From an uncultured Bacteroidota bacterium (lineage in GTDB: Bacteria > Bacteroidota > Bacteroidia > Flavobacteriales > Flavobacteriaceae): a stretch of DNA of 19,396 bases. A program made the position numbers and the translations under genes. Below the pieces are notes generated by a model, which had not been told where the DNA came from, did no database searches, and saw only the letters and a list, made by a program, of their open reading frames with translations. Shown in pieces: positions 1 through 5,947 of the stretch; the stretch's first letter is position 1, and every line of letters starts with the position of its first letter. The DNA is taken from the NCBI GenBank assembly GCA_903819815.1, contig CAIJFC010000279.1:1-19396 (forward strand), written 5' to 3'.

Positions 1-680
1 AAAAAAAATCGTATAAAAACATGTGTGATGTTTTTTTGGAAATGATCAAAACGCTAACCATTTCTGAGAGTGAAATGGAGAGAAGATATAAATTTAAAAA
101 TATCGAAGTTTATCACGATTTGGAGAAAAAAGGAAAAAGTATCGCTTTGCTTTGTGCACATTATGCAAGTTATGAATGGGCAGTTTCATTAAATAGTAAA
201 ATTTCATTTGAAGGATATGCTGTTTATAAAAAAATTAACAACCGCTATTTTGACAAATTGGTTCGCGACATTAGATCAAAATTTAAAGCTACATTAATCA
301 CAACCAAGGAAACAATTCCAACAATGGGTACTAATTATAGAAATAAAAAACTTGGTCTTTATGGTTTGATTAGTGATCAATCTCCAAAATTGGGTTCTTT
401 CTTTCACTGGAATAAATTTATGGGAATTGAAGTTCCAATTCACACCGGAGGTGAAATGTTGGCAAAAAAATACGATATGAATGTTCTTTTTTTAAGAACA
501 AAAAAATTAGGAAGAGGTTTTTATGTAGCTGAGTTAGAAGTATTGTCTGAAAATGCTAAAGAAGAGCCTAATTATGAAATTACAGACCGGTTTTTAAAAA
601 TGGTTGAAAAACAAATTTATGAAAAACCAGAATATTATCTTTGGACTCATAAACGCTGGAAACACAGAAAATTATCGTAA
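1..680 (+). CDS. Lipid A biosynthesis-type acyltransferase (LpxL/HtrB family), 5' end missing
   Basis: This is the C-terminal part of a lysophospholipid/lipid A acyltransferase, a membrane-associated enzyme that adds a secondary acyl chain to the lipid A precursor from acyl-ACP. The frame is open from base 3, so the Met codon at base 21 is internal and the gene begins outside the window. About 226 codons are visible of the roughly 290 usual for the family. The catalytic HxxxxE motif (His at 159-161, Glu at 174-176) sits in the context CAHYASYEW. A conserved SDQSPK block follows, and the protein ends with the family-like PEYYLWTHKRWKHR. The stop at 678-680 overlaps the end of the opposite-strand VF530-like gene by 9 bp. 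Family assignment is firm. The exact acyl chain and position are not visible, and an ornithine-lipid or other late acyltransferase cannot be excluded. Confidence 0.85.
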   Translation, partial: KKSYKNMCDVFLEMIKTLTISESEMERRYKFKNIEVYHDLEKKGKSIALLCAHYASYEWAVSLNSKISFEGYAVYKKINNRYFDKLVRDIRSKFKATLITTKETIPTMGTNYRNKKLGLYGLISDQSPKLGSFFHWNKFMGIEVPIHTGGEMLAKKYDMNVLFLRTKKLGRGFYVAELEVLSENAKEEPNYEITDRFLKMVEKQIYEKPEYYLWTHKRWKHRKLS

Positions 681-887
681 AGATTTAATATATAATTCTT
701 CTACTTTTTTTCTAGCCCAGTCTGTTTTTCTCAAAAAGGTAAGACTTGATTTTACACTTGGATTAGAAATAAAACACTTTATTTTAATTAATTCACCAAG
801 TGTGTGAAATCCATAATAATCAACCAAATACTCCATTATTTTTTGCAGAGTAACACCATGAAGTGGATCGGGATTATTGTTTGACAT
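672..887 (-). CDS. VF530-family (DUF2132) small DNA-binding protein
   Basis: This 71-residue protein matches from memory the VF530/DUF2132 family: an N-terminal NPDPLHGVTL, a central LGE.IKI.CF, and a C-terminal block reading SSLTFLRKTDWARKKVEELY. Members are very small helical proteins named after a Vibrio fischeri structure and are annotated as DNA-binding. I know of no established physiological role. The ATG at 885-887 fits the family start exactly. The gene converges on the acyltransferase with a 9-bp stop-to-stop overlap and diverges from smpB. A TAATTTTG -7-like box on the minus strand at 943-936 lies about 48 bp before the ATG and could be its promoter. Family assignment is strong; function is unknown. 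Confidence 0.85.
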   Translation of the reverse strand: MSNNNPDPLHGVTLQKIMEYLVDYYGFHTLGELIKIKCFISNPSVKSSLTFLRKTDWARKKVEELYIKSLR

Positions 888-935
888 AAAATAAATAAGT
901 GTTATTTAAGAATTTAAAAAGATCTTGTATACCAA

Positions 936-943
936 CAAAATTA
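936..943 (-). promoter_or_regulatory. Candidate -7 box for the VF530-family gene
   Basis: The minus strand reads TAATTTTG (943 to 936), matching the Bacteroidota -7 consensus TAnnTTTG. It would place the transcription start near 929 and a leader of about 40 nt before the ATG at 887. No convincing -33 TTG/TTTG is seen at the usual distance, so this rests on the -7 element alone. Confidence 0.4.
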
Positions 944-957
944 ATGAATTGTTATCG

Positions 958-965
958 TACATTTG
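958..965 (+). promoter_or_regulatory. Candidate -7 box for smpB
   Basis: TACATTTG followed by CA matches the Bacteroidota -7 consensus TAnnTTTG. Only seven bases separate its end from the smpB ATG at 973, so the transcript would start at or just before the start codon. A -33 element at the usual spacing is not obvious. Confidence 0.55.
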
Positions 966-972
966 CACCTAG

Positions 973-1425
973 ATGCTGAAAACTATTAACATATTAAACA
1001 AAAGAGCGAGATTTGATTACGAAATAATCGAAACATATACCGCTGGAATTGTTTTGGCTGGAACAGAAATAAAATCAATACGTCTTGGCAAAGCAAATAT
1101 TACAGAAAGTTTTTGTGAATTTAATGGCATCGAACTTTTTGCGATAAATACCTATATCGAAGAATACACTTATGGAAATCAATTCAATCATAAAGCACGG
1201 AGCGAAAGAAAATTACTTTTAAATAAGAGAGAACTTAAAGGATTGGAAAGAAGTGTTCAAGCAAAAGGATTAACAATTGTACCTTTAAAATTATTTACCA
1301 ATGAAAAAGGTATCGCAAAATTAGAAATAGGTCTTTGTAGAGGCAAAAAAACTTATGACAAACGAGAATCCTTAAAAGAACAAGATACAAAGAGAGATTT
1401 AGATCGAATAAAAAAAGAATATTGA
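973..1425 (+). CDS. smpB: SsrA-binding protein SmpB
   Basis: SmpB binds the tRNA-like domain of tmRNA (SsrA) and brings it to stalled ribosomes for trans-translation. The 150-residue length is normal. Family hallmarks are visible: N-terminal NKRARFDYEI, then AGIVLAGTEIKSIRLGKANI, a histidine-containing YTYGNQFNHKARSERKLLL segment, the GLTIVPLKLF strand, and the basic tail (KKTYDKRESLKEQD...) that enters the ribosomal A-site and decoding centre. The ATG at 973 agrees with the usual start of flavobacterial SmpB. The gene is divergent from the VF530-like gene. A -7 box ends 7 bp before the start codon, implying a leaderless or nearly leaderless message. The tmRNA gene is not in this window. Confidence 0.97.
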   Translation: MLKTINILNKRARFDYEIIETYTAGIVLAGTEIKSIRLGKANITESFCEFNGIELFAINTYIEEYTYGNQFNHKARSERKLLLNKRELKGLERSVQAKGLTIVPLKLFTNEKGIAKLEIGLCRGKKTYDKRESLKEQDTKRDLDRIKKEY

Positions 1426-1454
1426 AAAAAGTTTTTTTTCTGATAAAAAATGAC

Positions 1455-1462
1455 TAAATTTG
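1455..1462 (+). promoter_or_regulatory. Candidate -7 box for the fic gene, with a small dyad at the predicted start site
   Basis: TAAATTTG fits the TAnnTTTG consensus and predicts transcription from about 1468-1470, some 16 nt before the ATG at 1486. It lies downstream of an ATG at 1450, arguing that 1450 is not the start. A TGTC-TT-GACA dyad (1461-1470) overlaps the end of the box and the predicted start site. It is a possible operator for the HTH domain of the encoded protein, but it is short and could be chance. Confidence 0.45.
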
Positions 1463-1485
1463 TCTTGACATTTAAAATAACTAAA

Positions 1486-2535
1486 ATGAAAACTTTATTA
1501 AGAGTAGCTAGAGAGAAAAAAGGATTGAAAACTAGAGAAGTAGCTCAACTACTAGGTATCGATCAGGCGCTTATAAGTAAGTTTGAAAGTGGTTCAAGAA
1601 AACCTACTAAAGAACAAGTAATAAAGTTAGCATCACTATTAGAAATAGATTTAGAAAATATAATGATTGCTTGGTTCAAAGAAAAATTGTTATACGAAAT
1701 TGGCAACGATGAATTTGCATTAAAAGCAATGAATATTGTTCGAGAAGAAGTTGAAAATAATTACGGAATTATCAAGAGAAAAATTTCTAATAATTTAACA
1801 ACAATTATCAATGAAATAGATGCCTTAAAAGCTAAACTAGATAATTTTAGAAAGCTTGATAGTTTTAAAATTGCTCAGGCTTTAGAATTAGAATATACCT
1901 TTGAAAGTAATCGAATTGAGGGAAATACTTTAACACTTCGAGAAACAGATTTAGTTATAAATGAAGGGTTAACAATCTCAGGCAAAAGCATGAGAGAACA
2001 TCTTGAAGTTATCAATCATCAAGAAGCAATTGTTTATATCAAGCATTTAATGGAAAGAAATTCACCTTTAAACGAGCGAGAAGTACTTTCTATACATAAT
2101 TTGATTTTGAGAGGTATTCAACCTGAAGATGCTGGGAAATATAGAAAAGTTCAAGTCATGATTAAAGGAAGTTCGCATTTACCACCGCAACCTTTTTTAG
2201 TCGCCAAAGAAATGGAGGATTTCTTTATTTGGTATGAATCCAATAAAAAGAGATTACACCCGGTTCTATTGGCTGCAGAGCTTCATGAAAGAATGGTAAC
2301 AATTCATCCTTTTATTGATGGAAATGGTAGAAGTTCTCGTTTAGTAATGAACCTTATTTTGCTACAACATGGTTATGTAATTGCTAATATAAAAGGGGAT
2401 TACGAAAATAGAATGCAATACTATAATTCGCTTGAAACTGCTCAAACTAAAAACAACAAAGAAGATTTTTTGATGTTTATTGCTCAAATTGAGAAAGAAA
2501 GTTTGGAGCGTTATTTAAATATTATTGGGCAATAA
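1486..2535 (+). CDS. HTH (XRE)-Fic family protein, class II autoinhibited AMP transferase-like
   Basis: Fic enzymes usually transfer AMP from ATP to a Ser/Thr/Tyr hydroxyl of a target protein. Numbering from the ATG at 1486 (349 residues), an XRE-type helix-turn-helix covers about residues 1-60 (TREVAQLLGIDQALISKFESG). A helical linker follows, then a Fic N-terminal region containing S141-N-R-I-E145-G146, which fits the (S/T)xxxE(G/N) inhibitory motif of class II Fic proteins. The catalytic motif HPFIDGNGRSSR lies at 274-285 and is intact. An in-frame ATG at 1450 is upstream of the -7 box and adds 12 residues without HTH character, so I prefer 1486. No separate antitoxin gene is next to it. 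The target is unknown. The gene sits alone between smpB and pcm and could be an accessory insertion, although its composition does not stand out. Confidence 0.9.
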   Translation: MKTLLRVAREKKGLKTREVAQLLGIDQALISKFESGSRKPTKEQVIKLASLLEIDLENIMIAWFKEKLLYEIGNDEFALKAMNIVREEVENNYGIIKRKISNNLTTIINEIDALKAKLDNFRKLDSFKIAQALELEYTFESNRIEGNTLTLRETDLVINEGLTISGKSMREHLEVINHQEAIVYIKHLMERNSPLNEREVLSIHNLILRGIQPEDAGKYRKVQVMIKGSSHLPPQPFLVAKEMEDFFIWYESNKKRLHPVLLAAELHERMVTIHPFIDGNGRSSRLVMNLILLQHGYVIANIKGDYENRMQYYNSLETAQTKNNKEDFLMFIAQIEKESLERYLNIIGQ

Positions 2536-2560
2536 ACCTCGAGATTACGGGGTTTTTGTT
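2534..2560 (+). terminator. Rho-independent terminator after fic
   Basis: An 8-bp stem (2534-2541 with 2548-2555, one G-U pair) closes a 6-base loop and runs into a T-rich tract (TTTTTGTTTTATTTTTT) that continues into the end of pcm. It overlaps the fic stop codon and separates the convergent fic and pcm genes. The T-tract favours + strand termination. The reverse direction lacks a good T-run. Confidence 0.7.
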
Positions 2561-3202
2561 TTATTTTTTATCTTCTAATAAAGGTACGAATTTAAAATCA
2601 CCGCATTCATGTTTTTCAAATTGGGTTTCGTTTTTTCTAATAAGTTTAATCATTATTTGATTTTCATCCCCAACTGGAATAATCAACTTTCCACCAATTT
2701 TTAATTGCGCCATTAGTGGTTTTGGAATTGTAGGAGCTCCGGCTGTCACTATAATACTGTCAAAAGGGGCATGATTTGGCAATCCTTTGTAACCGTCCCC
2801 AAATGAAAGATGTTTGGGACGAATTCCTAATTTTGGCAACAAAGCTGATGTTTGTTTGAACAACTCATTTTGTCGTTCTACACTATAAACTTTGGCTCCC
2901 ATAAAAAATAAAACTGCAGTTTGATAGCCTGAGCCTGTTCCTATTTCCAAAATTTTATCACCTTTTTTAATTTCTAATAATTGGCTTTGGAAAGCAACGG
3001 TAAAAGGTTGAGAAATAGTTTGTCCTGAGCCAATTGGAAACGCTTTATCTTGATAAGCATAATCTTCAAAGCTAGAATTTAAAAACAGATGTCGTGGAAT
3101 AGTGCTAATTGCTTTTAATACGTTTTTATCAACAATCCCTTTTTCTTGCAACAATTTCACGAGCTGATTTCTAAGTCCTTGATGTTTGGCTGTATCTTTC
3201 AA
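2561..3202 (-). CDS. pcm: Protein-L-isoaspartate(D-aspartate) O-methyltransferase
   Basis: Pcm methylates isoaspartyl residues that arise by deamidation and isomerisation in ageing proteins, using S-adenosylmethionine, and so starts their repair. The 213-residue length is normal. The substrate-side motif GSGQTISQPF is at 58-67. SAM-binding motif I, LEIGTGSGYQTAVL, begins at residue 85, and the post-motif FDSIIVTAGAP and GGKLIIPVG follow. The start is odd: the codon at 3200-3202 is TTG. A stop lies 3 codons upstream, and the next in-frame ATG is at residue 101, inside the fold, so TTG initiation seems required. The resulting N-terminus (KDTAKHQGLRNQLV) agrees with my memory of related proteins. 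The gene converges with fic across a terminator and diverges from the dehydrogenase operon. Confidence 0.95.
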   Translation of the reverse strand: MKDTAKHQGLRNQLVKLLQEKGIVDKNVLKAISTIPRHLFLNSSFEDYAYQDKAFPIGSGQTISQPFTVAFQSQLLEIKKGDKILEIGTGSGYQTAVLFFMGAKVYSVERQNELFKQTSALLPKLGIRPKHLSFGDGYKGLPNHAPFDSIIVTAGAPTIPKPLMAQLKIGGKLIIPVGDENQIMIKLIRKNETQFEKHECGDFKFVPLLEDKK

Positions 3203-3299
3203 AACTAATTATTATTTATGACGTAAATTTATGAAAGTAATTGTTAATTGACATGATGTATTTAATTTTAAATGCAATAAATAATAATCATTTTATTAC

Positions 3300-3307
3300 T
3301 ATTTTTG
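3300..3307 (+). promoter_or_regulatory. Candidate -7 box for the oxidoreductase-hbd-yggS operon
   Basis: TATTTTTG fits TAnnTTTG and lies 16 bp before the ATG at 3324, giving a predicted leader of about 10 nt. It is in the 121-bp gap between pcm and the oxidoreductase gene, the only sizeable gap upstream of three closely spaced + strand genes. No clear -33 element was found. Confidence 0.4.
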
Positions 3308-3323
3308 TTGAAAATATTTAGTT

Positions 3324-4289
3324 ATGTTAAAAGTAGGAGTTTTAGGTGCTGGACATCTCGGAAAAATACATTTAAGATTATTACAACAATCAGATAAATA
3401 TGAATTGGTAGGTTTTTATGATGAAAATCATGAAAATGGTGCAAAAATAGCGGAAGAGTTTGGCTACAAACAATTTCACACCATAGCGACTTTAATTCAC
3501 GCTGTGGATGTTATTGACATTGTTACCCCTACTCTTTCTCATTATAAATGTGCTAAAGTGGCAATCAAATCAGGGAAACATGTTTTTATCGAAAAACCTA
3601 TTTCAAATACTGTCGCTGAGGCGGAAGAAATTATTGCTTTAGCAAATGAATATAAAGTAAAAGGGCAAGTTGGTCATGTAGAAAGATTTAATCCTGCATT
3701 TATTGCTACAAAGGATATGATTGAAAATCCAATGTTTATTGAAACACATAGATTGGCAGAATTTAACCCTCGTGGCACTGATGTTCCAGTAGTTTTAGAT
3801 TTGATGATTCACGATATTGATGCGATTTTGAGTGTAGTTCCTTCTAAAGTTAAATTGATTAATGCAAGTGGAGTTTCTGTAATTAGTGAAACTCCTGATA
3901 TTGCCAATGCTAGAATTGAATTCGAAAATGGTTGTGTTGCCAATTTAACTGCAAGCCGAATTTCATTGAAAAACATGCGCAAATCAAGATTCTTCCAAAA
4001 AGATGCTTATATTTCTGTTGATTTTCTTGAGAAAAAATGTGAAGTCGTAAAAATGAAAGATGCTCCTGAAGTTCCTGGTGATTTTGATATGATTTTACAA
4101 AATGCGGAAGGTGTAAAAAAACAAATCTATTTTGCAAATCCTGATGTAGAACAAAATAATGCCATTTTAGACGAACTTAATTCTTTTGCGGAGGCTATAA
4201 ACAACAATACATCTCCAGTTGTCACTTTAGAACAAGGAACAAATGCTTTACGAGTTGCTTATCAAATAATTGATTGTTTTAATAAATAA
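3324..4289 (+). CDS. Gfo/Idh/MocA family NAD(P)-dependent oxidoreductase
   Basis: This is a 321-residue cytoplasmic dehydrogenase of the glucose-fructose oxidoreductase/inositol dehydrogenase family, which oxidises or reduces sugar and nucleotide-sugar hydroxyls. The N-terminal Rossmann fold carries G8-A-G10-H-L-G13 (GxGxxG). The EKP dinucleotide/substrate motif is at 90-92, followed by GHVERFNPA (118-126). D159xxxH163 (DLMIHD) occupies the usual catalytic position. The GHVERFNPA stretch recalls UDP-GlcNAc 3-dehydrogenase-like (GnnA) members, which would suit a lipid A role, but no GnnB-like aminotransferase is adjacent and I would not assign the substrate. The stop is followed 3 bp later by the next start, so it is translated in an operon with the hydroxyacyl-CoA dehydrogenase. 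Confidence 0.9.
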   Translation: MLKVGVLGAGHLGKIHLRLLQQSDKYELVGFYDENHENGAKIAEEFGYKQFHTIATLIHAVDVIDIVTPTLSHYKCAKVAIKSGKHVFIEKPISNTVAEAEEIIALANEYKVKGQVGHVERFNPAFIATKDMIENPMFIETHRLAEFNPRGTDVPVVLDLMIHDIDAILSVVPSKVKLINASGVSVISETPDIANARIEFENGCVANLTASRISLKNMRKSRFFQKDAYISVDFLEKKCEVVKMKDAPEVPGDFDMILQNAEGVKKQIYFANPDVEQNNAILDELNSFAEAINNNTSPVVTLEQGTNALRVAYQIIDCFNK

Positions 4290-4292
4290 TAT

Positions 4293-5183
4293 ATGAAAAT
4301 AATAGCTGTAATTGGAGCTGGAACTATGGGGAATGGTATTGCTCATACCTTTGCTCAAAGCGGATTTACCGTAAAACTAATAGATATTTCAGAGAAATCA
4401 TTGGATAATGGAATGGCGACTATTGCTACTAATTTGGATCGAATGGTTGCCAAAGGAACAATTACTGAAGAAGATAAATTCAAAACTATTTCCAATATTA
4501 TCACTTATACTGATATAAAAGATGGGGTTGTAGGTGTTGATTTAGTGGTTGAAGCTGCCACAGAAAATGTAGAATTAAAACTAAATATTTTTAAACAACT
4601 GAACGAAGTTTGTTCACACAATACGATTTTGGCCACCAATACCTCTTCTATTTCAATTACGCAAATAGGTGCCGTTGTAGCTCATCCTGAAAGAGTTATA
4701 GGCATGCACTTTATGAATCCTGTGCCCATTATGAAATTGGCAGAAATTATTCGTGGCTACAATACCTCTGATGAAGTTACTAAAATCATAATGGATTTAT
4801 CCGAAAAATTAGGTAAAACTCCCGTTGAAGTTAATGATTATCCTGGTTTTGTTGCTAATAGAATTTTGATGCCAATGATAAATGAAGCTATTGAAACCTT
4901 ATACAATAAAGTGGCTGGTGTATATGAAATTGATACGGTTATGAAATTAGGAATGGGACAACCAATGGGACCATTGCAATTAGCTGATTTTATTGGATTA
5001 GACGTGTGTTTAGCCATTTTAAATGTTATGTATGACGGATTCAAAAATCCAAAATACGCTCCTTGCCCACTTTTAGTAAATATGGTTCGCGCTGGAAAAT
5101 TAGGTTCAAAATCTGGTGAAGGGTTCTATGATTACAGCGAGAGTAAAAAAGCAGAGAAAATTGCAAAACAATTCCTTTCTTAA
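4293..5183 (+). CDS. 3-hydroxybutyryl-CoA / 3-hydroxyacyl-CoA dehydrogenase
   Basis: This enzyme interconverts (S)-3-hydroxyacyl-CoA and 3-ketoacyl-CoA with NAD(P) in beta-oxidation or butanoate metabolism. The 296-residue length is that of the monofunctional short enzyme, not the FadB-type fusion. The Rossmann motif GAGTMGNGIA starts at residue 8. The conserved NTSS lies at 116-119, and GMHFMNPVPIMKLAEII carries the catalytic dyad H139/E151. GFVANRI supplies N189 of the active site. A C-terminal helical domain (KLGSKSGEGFYDY) completes the family pattern. It lies 3 bp after the oxidoreductase and 11 bp before yggS. No thiolase or enoyl-CoA hydratase is adjacent, so the pathway cannot be fixed from context. 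Confidence 0.93.
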   Translation: MKIIAVIGAGTMGNGIAHTFAQSGFTVKLIDISEKSLDNGMATIATNLDRMVAKGTITEEDKFKTISNIITYTDIKDGVVGVDLVVEAATENVELKLNIFKQLNEVCSHNTILATNTSSISITQIGAVVAHPERVIGMHFMNPVPIMKLAEIIRGYNTSDEVTKIIMDLSEKLGKTPVEVNDYPGFVANRILMPMINEAIETLYNKVAGVYEIDTVMKLGMGQPMGPLQLADFIGLDVCLAILNVMYDGFKNPKYAPCPLLVNMVRAGKLGSKSGEGFYDYSESKKAEKIAKQFLS

Positions 5184-5194
5184 TTGAATATTAA

Positions 5195-5884
5195 ATGTCA
5201 ATAAAAGAAAATTTACTCAAAATAAAATCGGCATTACCTGAAAATGTAATTCTTGTTGCAGTTTCAAAAACCAAACCAGTTACTGATTTGATGGTGGCTT
5301 TTAATGCTGGTCAACGCGTTTTTGGAGAAAATAAAATCCAAGAAATGACTGAAAAATGGGAACAAATGCCAAAAGATATTCAATGGCATATGATAGGTCA
5401 TATTCAAACCAATAAAGTGAAATTCATGGCGCCTTATGTGAGTTTGATTCACGGAGTTGATAGCTTGAAATTATTAGAAGAAATCAACAAACAATCCTTG
5501 AAAAATAATCGAATAATTGATTGTTTACTTCAAATACATATTGCAGAAGAAGAAACCAAATTTGGTTTAAATGAAGATGAATTAAACAATTTATTAGATT
5601 CTGAATCCTTTAAAGTAATGAACAATATAAGAATTGTGGGATTAATGGGAATGGCAACTTTTACAGATAACCAATTCCAAATCCAGAAAGAATTCGAACA
5701 TTTAAAATCGATTTTTGACACTAAAAAGTCATTATCAATTGTTAATTGTCAATTGTCAATTCTTTCCATGGGAATGTCAGGCGACTACCAACTTGCAATA
5801 GAGTGCGGAAGTACCATGGTTCGAATTGGAAGTAGTATCTTTGGAGGACGAAGCCCCCTAACCCCCGAAGGGGGAATCGCATAA
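5195..5884 (+). CDS. YggS/PROSC family PLP-binding homeostasis protein with repeat-derived segments
   Basis: YggS proteins bind pyridoxal 5'-phosphate in a single TIM-barrel domain and buffer vitamin B6 without known catalysis. K25 in VAVSKTKP is the PLP-binding lysine. GENKIQE, WHMIGHIQTNK, IHGVDS, MGMSGDYQLAIECGSTMVRIGSSIFGGR are all family blocks. Two stretches look repeat-derived. Just before SMGMSGD, SIVNCQLSI is encoded by four 7-bp units (5736-5763). The last ten residues (SPLTPEGGIA) are encoded by the left arm of a GC-rich inverted repeat, where related proteins normally end a few residues after FG(G/A)R. Both insertions keep the reading frame and lie outside the PLP lysine region, so the protein is probably functional. 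It is the third gene of the operon. The stop overlaps the spacer of the inverted repeat, ahead of the nuclease gene. Confidence 0.92.
   Translation: MSIKENLLKIKSALPENVILVAVSKTKPVTDLMVAFNAGQRVFGENKIQEMTEKWEQMPKDIQWHMIGHIQTNKVKFMAPYVSLIHGVDSLKLLEEINKQSLKNNRIIDCLLQIHIAEEETKFGLNEDELNNLLDSESFKVMNNIRIVGLMGMATFTDNQFQIQKEFEHLKSIFDTKKSLSIVNCQLSILSMGMSGDYQLAIECGSTMVRIGSSIFGGRSPLTPEGGIA
5736..5763 (+). repeat. Four tandem 7-bp CAATTGT-like units inside yggS
   Basis: CAATTGT, TAATTGT, CAATTGT and CAATTCT follow one another directly (5736-5742, 5743-5749, 5750-5756, 5757-5763). CAATTG is itself palindromic. I recall TCAATTGTCAATTG-like repeats as common intergenic sequences in Flavobacterium genomes, but here the repeat is inside a coding sequence and translated as SIVNCQLSI. 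Confidence 0.7.
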
Positions 5885-5942
5885 TATGGAAAAATATATT
5901 TTTACTAACATTTTTAATTTCCCCTTCGGGAGCTAGGAGGCT
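5852..5942. repeat. 26-bp imperfect inverted repeat between yggS and the nuclease gene
   Basis: The left arm (5852-5877) and the reverse complement of the right arm (5917-5942) match at 22 of 26 positions. One of the four differences is a G-T wobble in RNA. The arms are GC-rich in an AT-rich background, and each has its own small hairpin (CCCCC-GAA-GGGGG on the left, CCC-TTC-GGG on the right). The 39-bp spacer is AT-rich and holds the yggS stop and a perfect AAAAATATATTTTT palindrome (5890-5903). The arrangement resembles a small palindromic, MITE-like or REP-like element. No target-site duplication is obvious. The right arm carries AGGAGG (5935-5940) just before the next start codon. Confidence 0.75.
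5935..5940 (+). promoter_or_regulatory. Shine-Dalgarno AGGAGG supplied by the repeat arm
   Basis: AGGAGG lies 7 bases before the ATG at 5948. Strong Shine-Dalgarno sequences are absent from the other genes here, as is usual in Bacteroidota. This one is part of the right arm of the inverted repeat and would be base-paired with the left arm (around 5854-5859) in a yggS read-through transcript. Confidence 0.5.
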
Positions 5943-5947
5943 GACTT

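Noticed and set aside
604..807. 67-codon + strand open frame across the end of the acyltransferase gene
   Set aside because: It overlaps two recognised genes in other frames (the acyltransferase and the VF530-like protein) and has no family resemblance.
1450..1485. Upstream ATG extension of the fic gene
   Set aside because: The ATG precedes the -7 box TAAATTTG, so it would not be in the transcript, and the 12 extra residues do not look like HTH sequence.
3910..4137. Minus-strand open frames inside the oxidoreductase, dehydrogenase, yggS and thioesterase genes
   Set aside because: All lie opposite well-supported genes and show low-complexity or non-family sequence. They are shadows of the real genes.
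5862..5874. CCCCC-GAA-GGGGG hairpin as the yggS terminator
   Set aside because: It lies before the stop codon and is not followed by a T-run, so it fits the inverted repeat better than a terminator.
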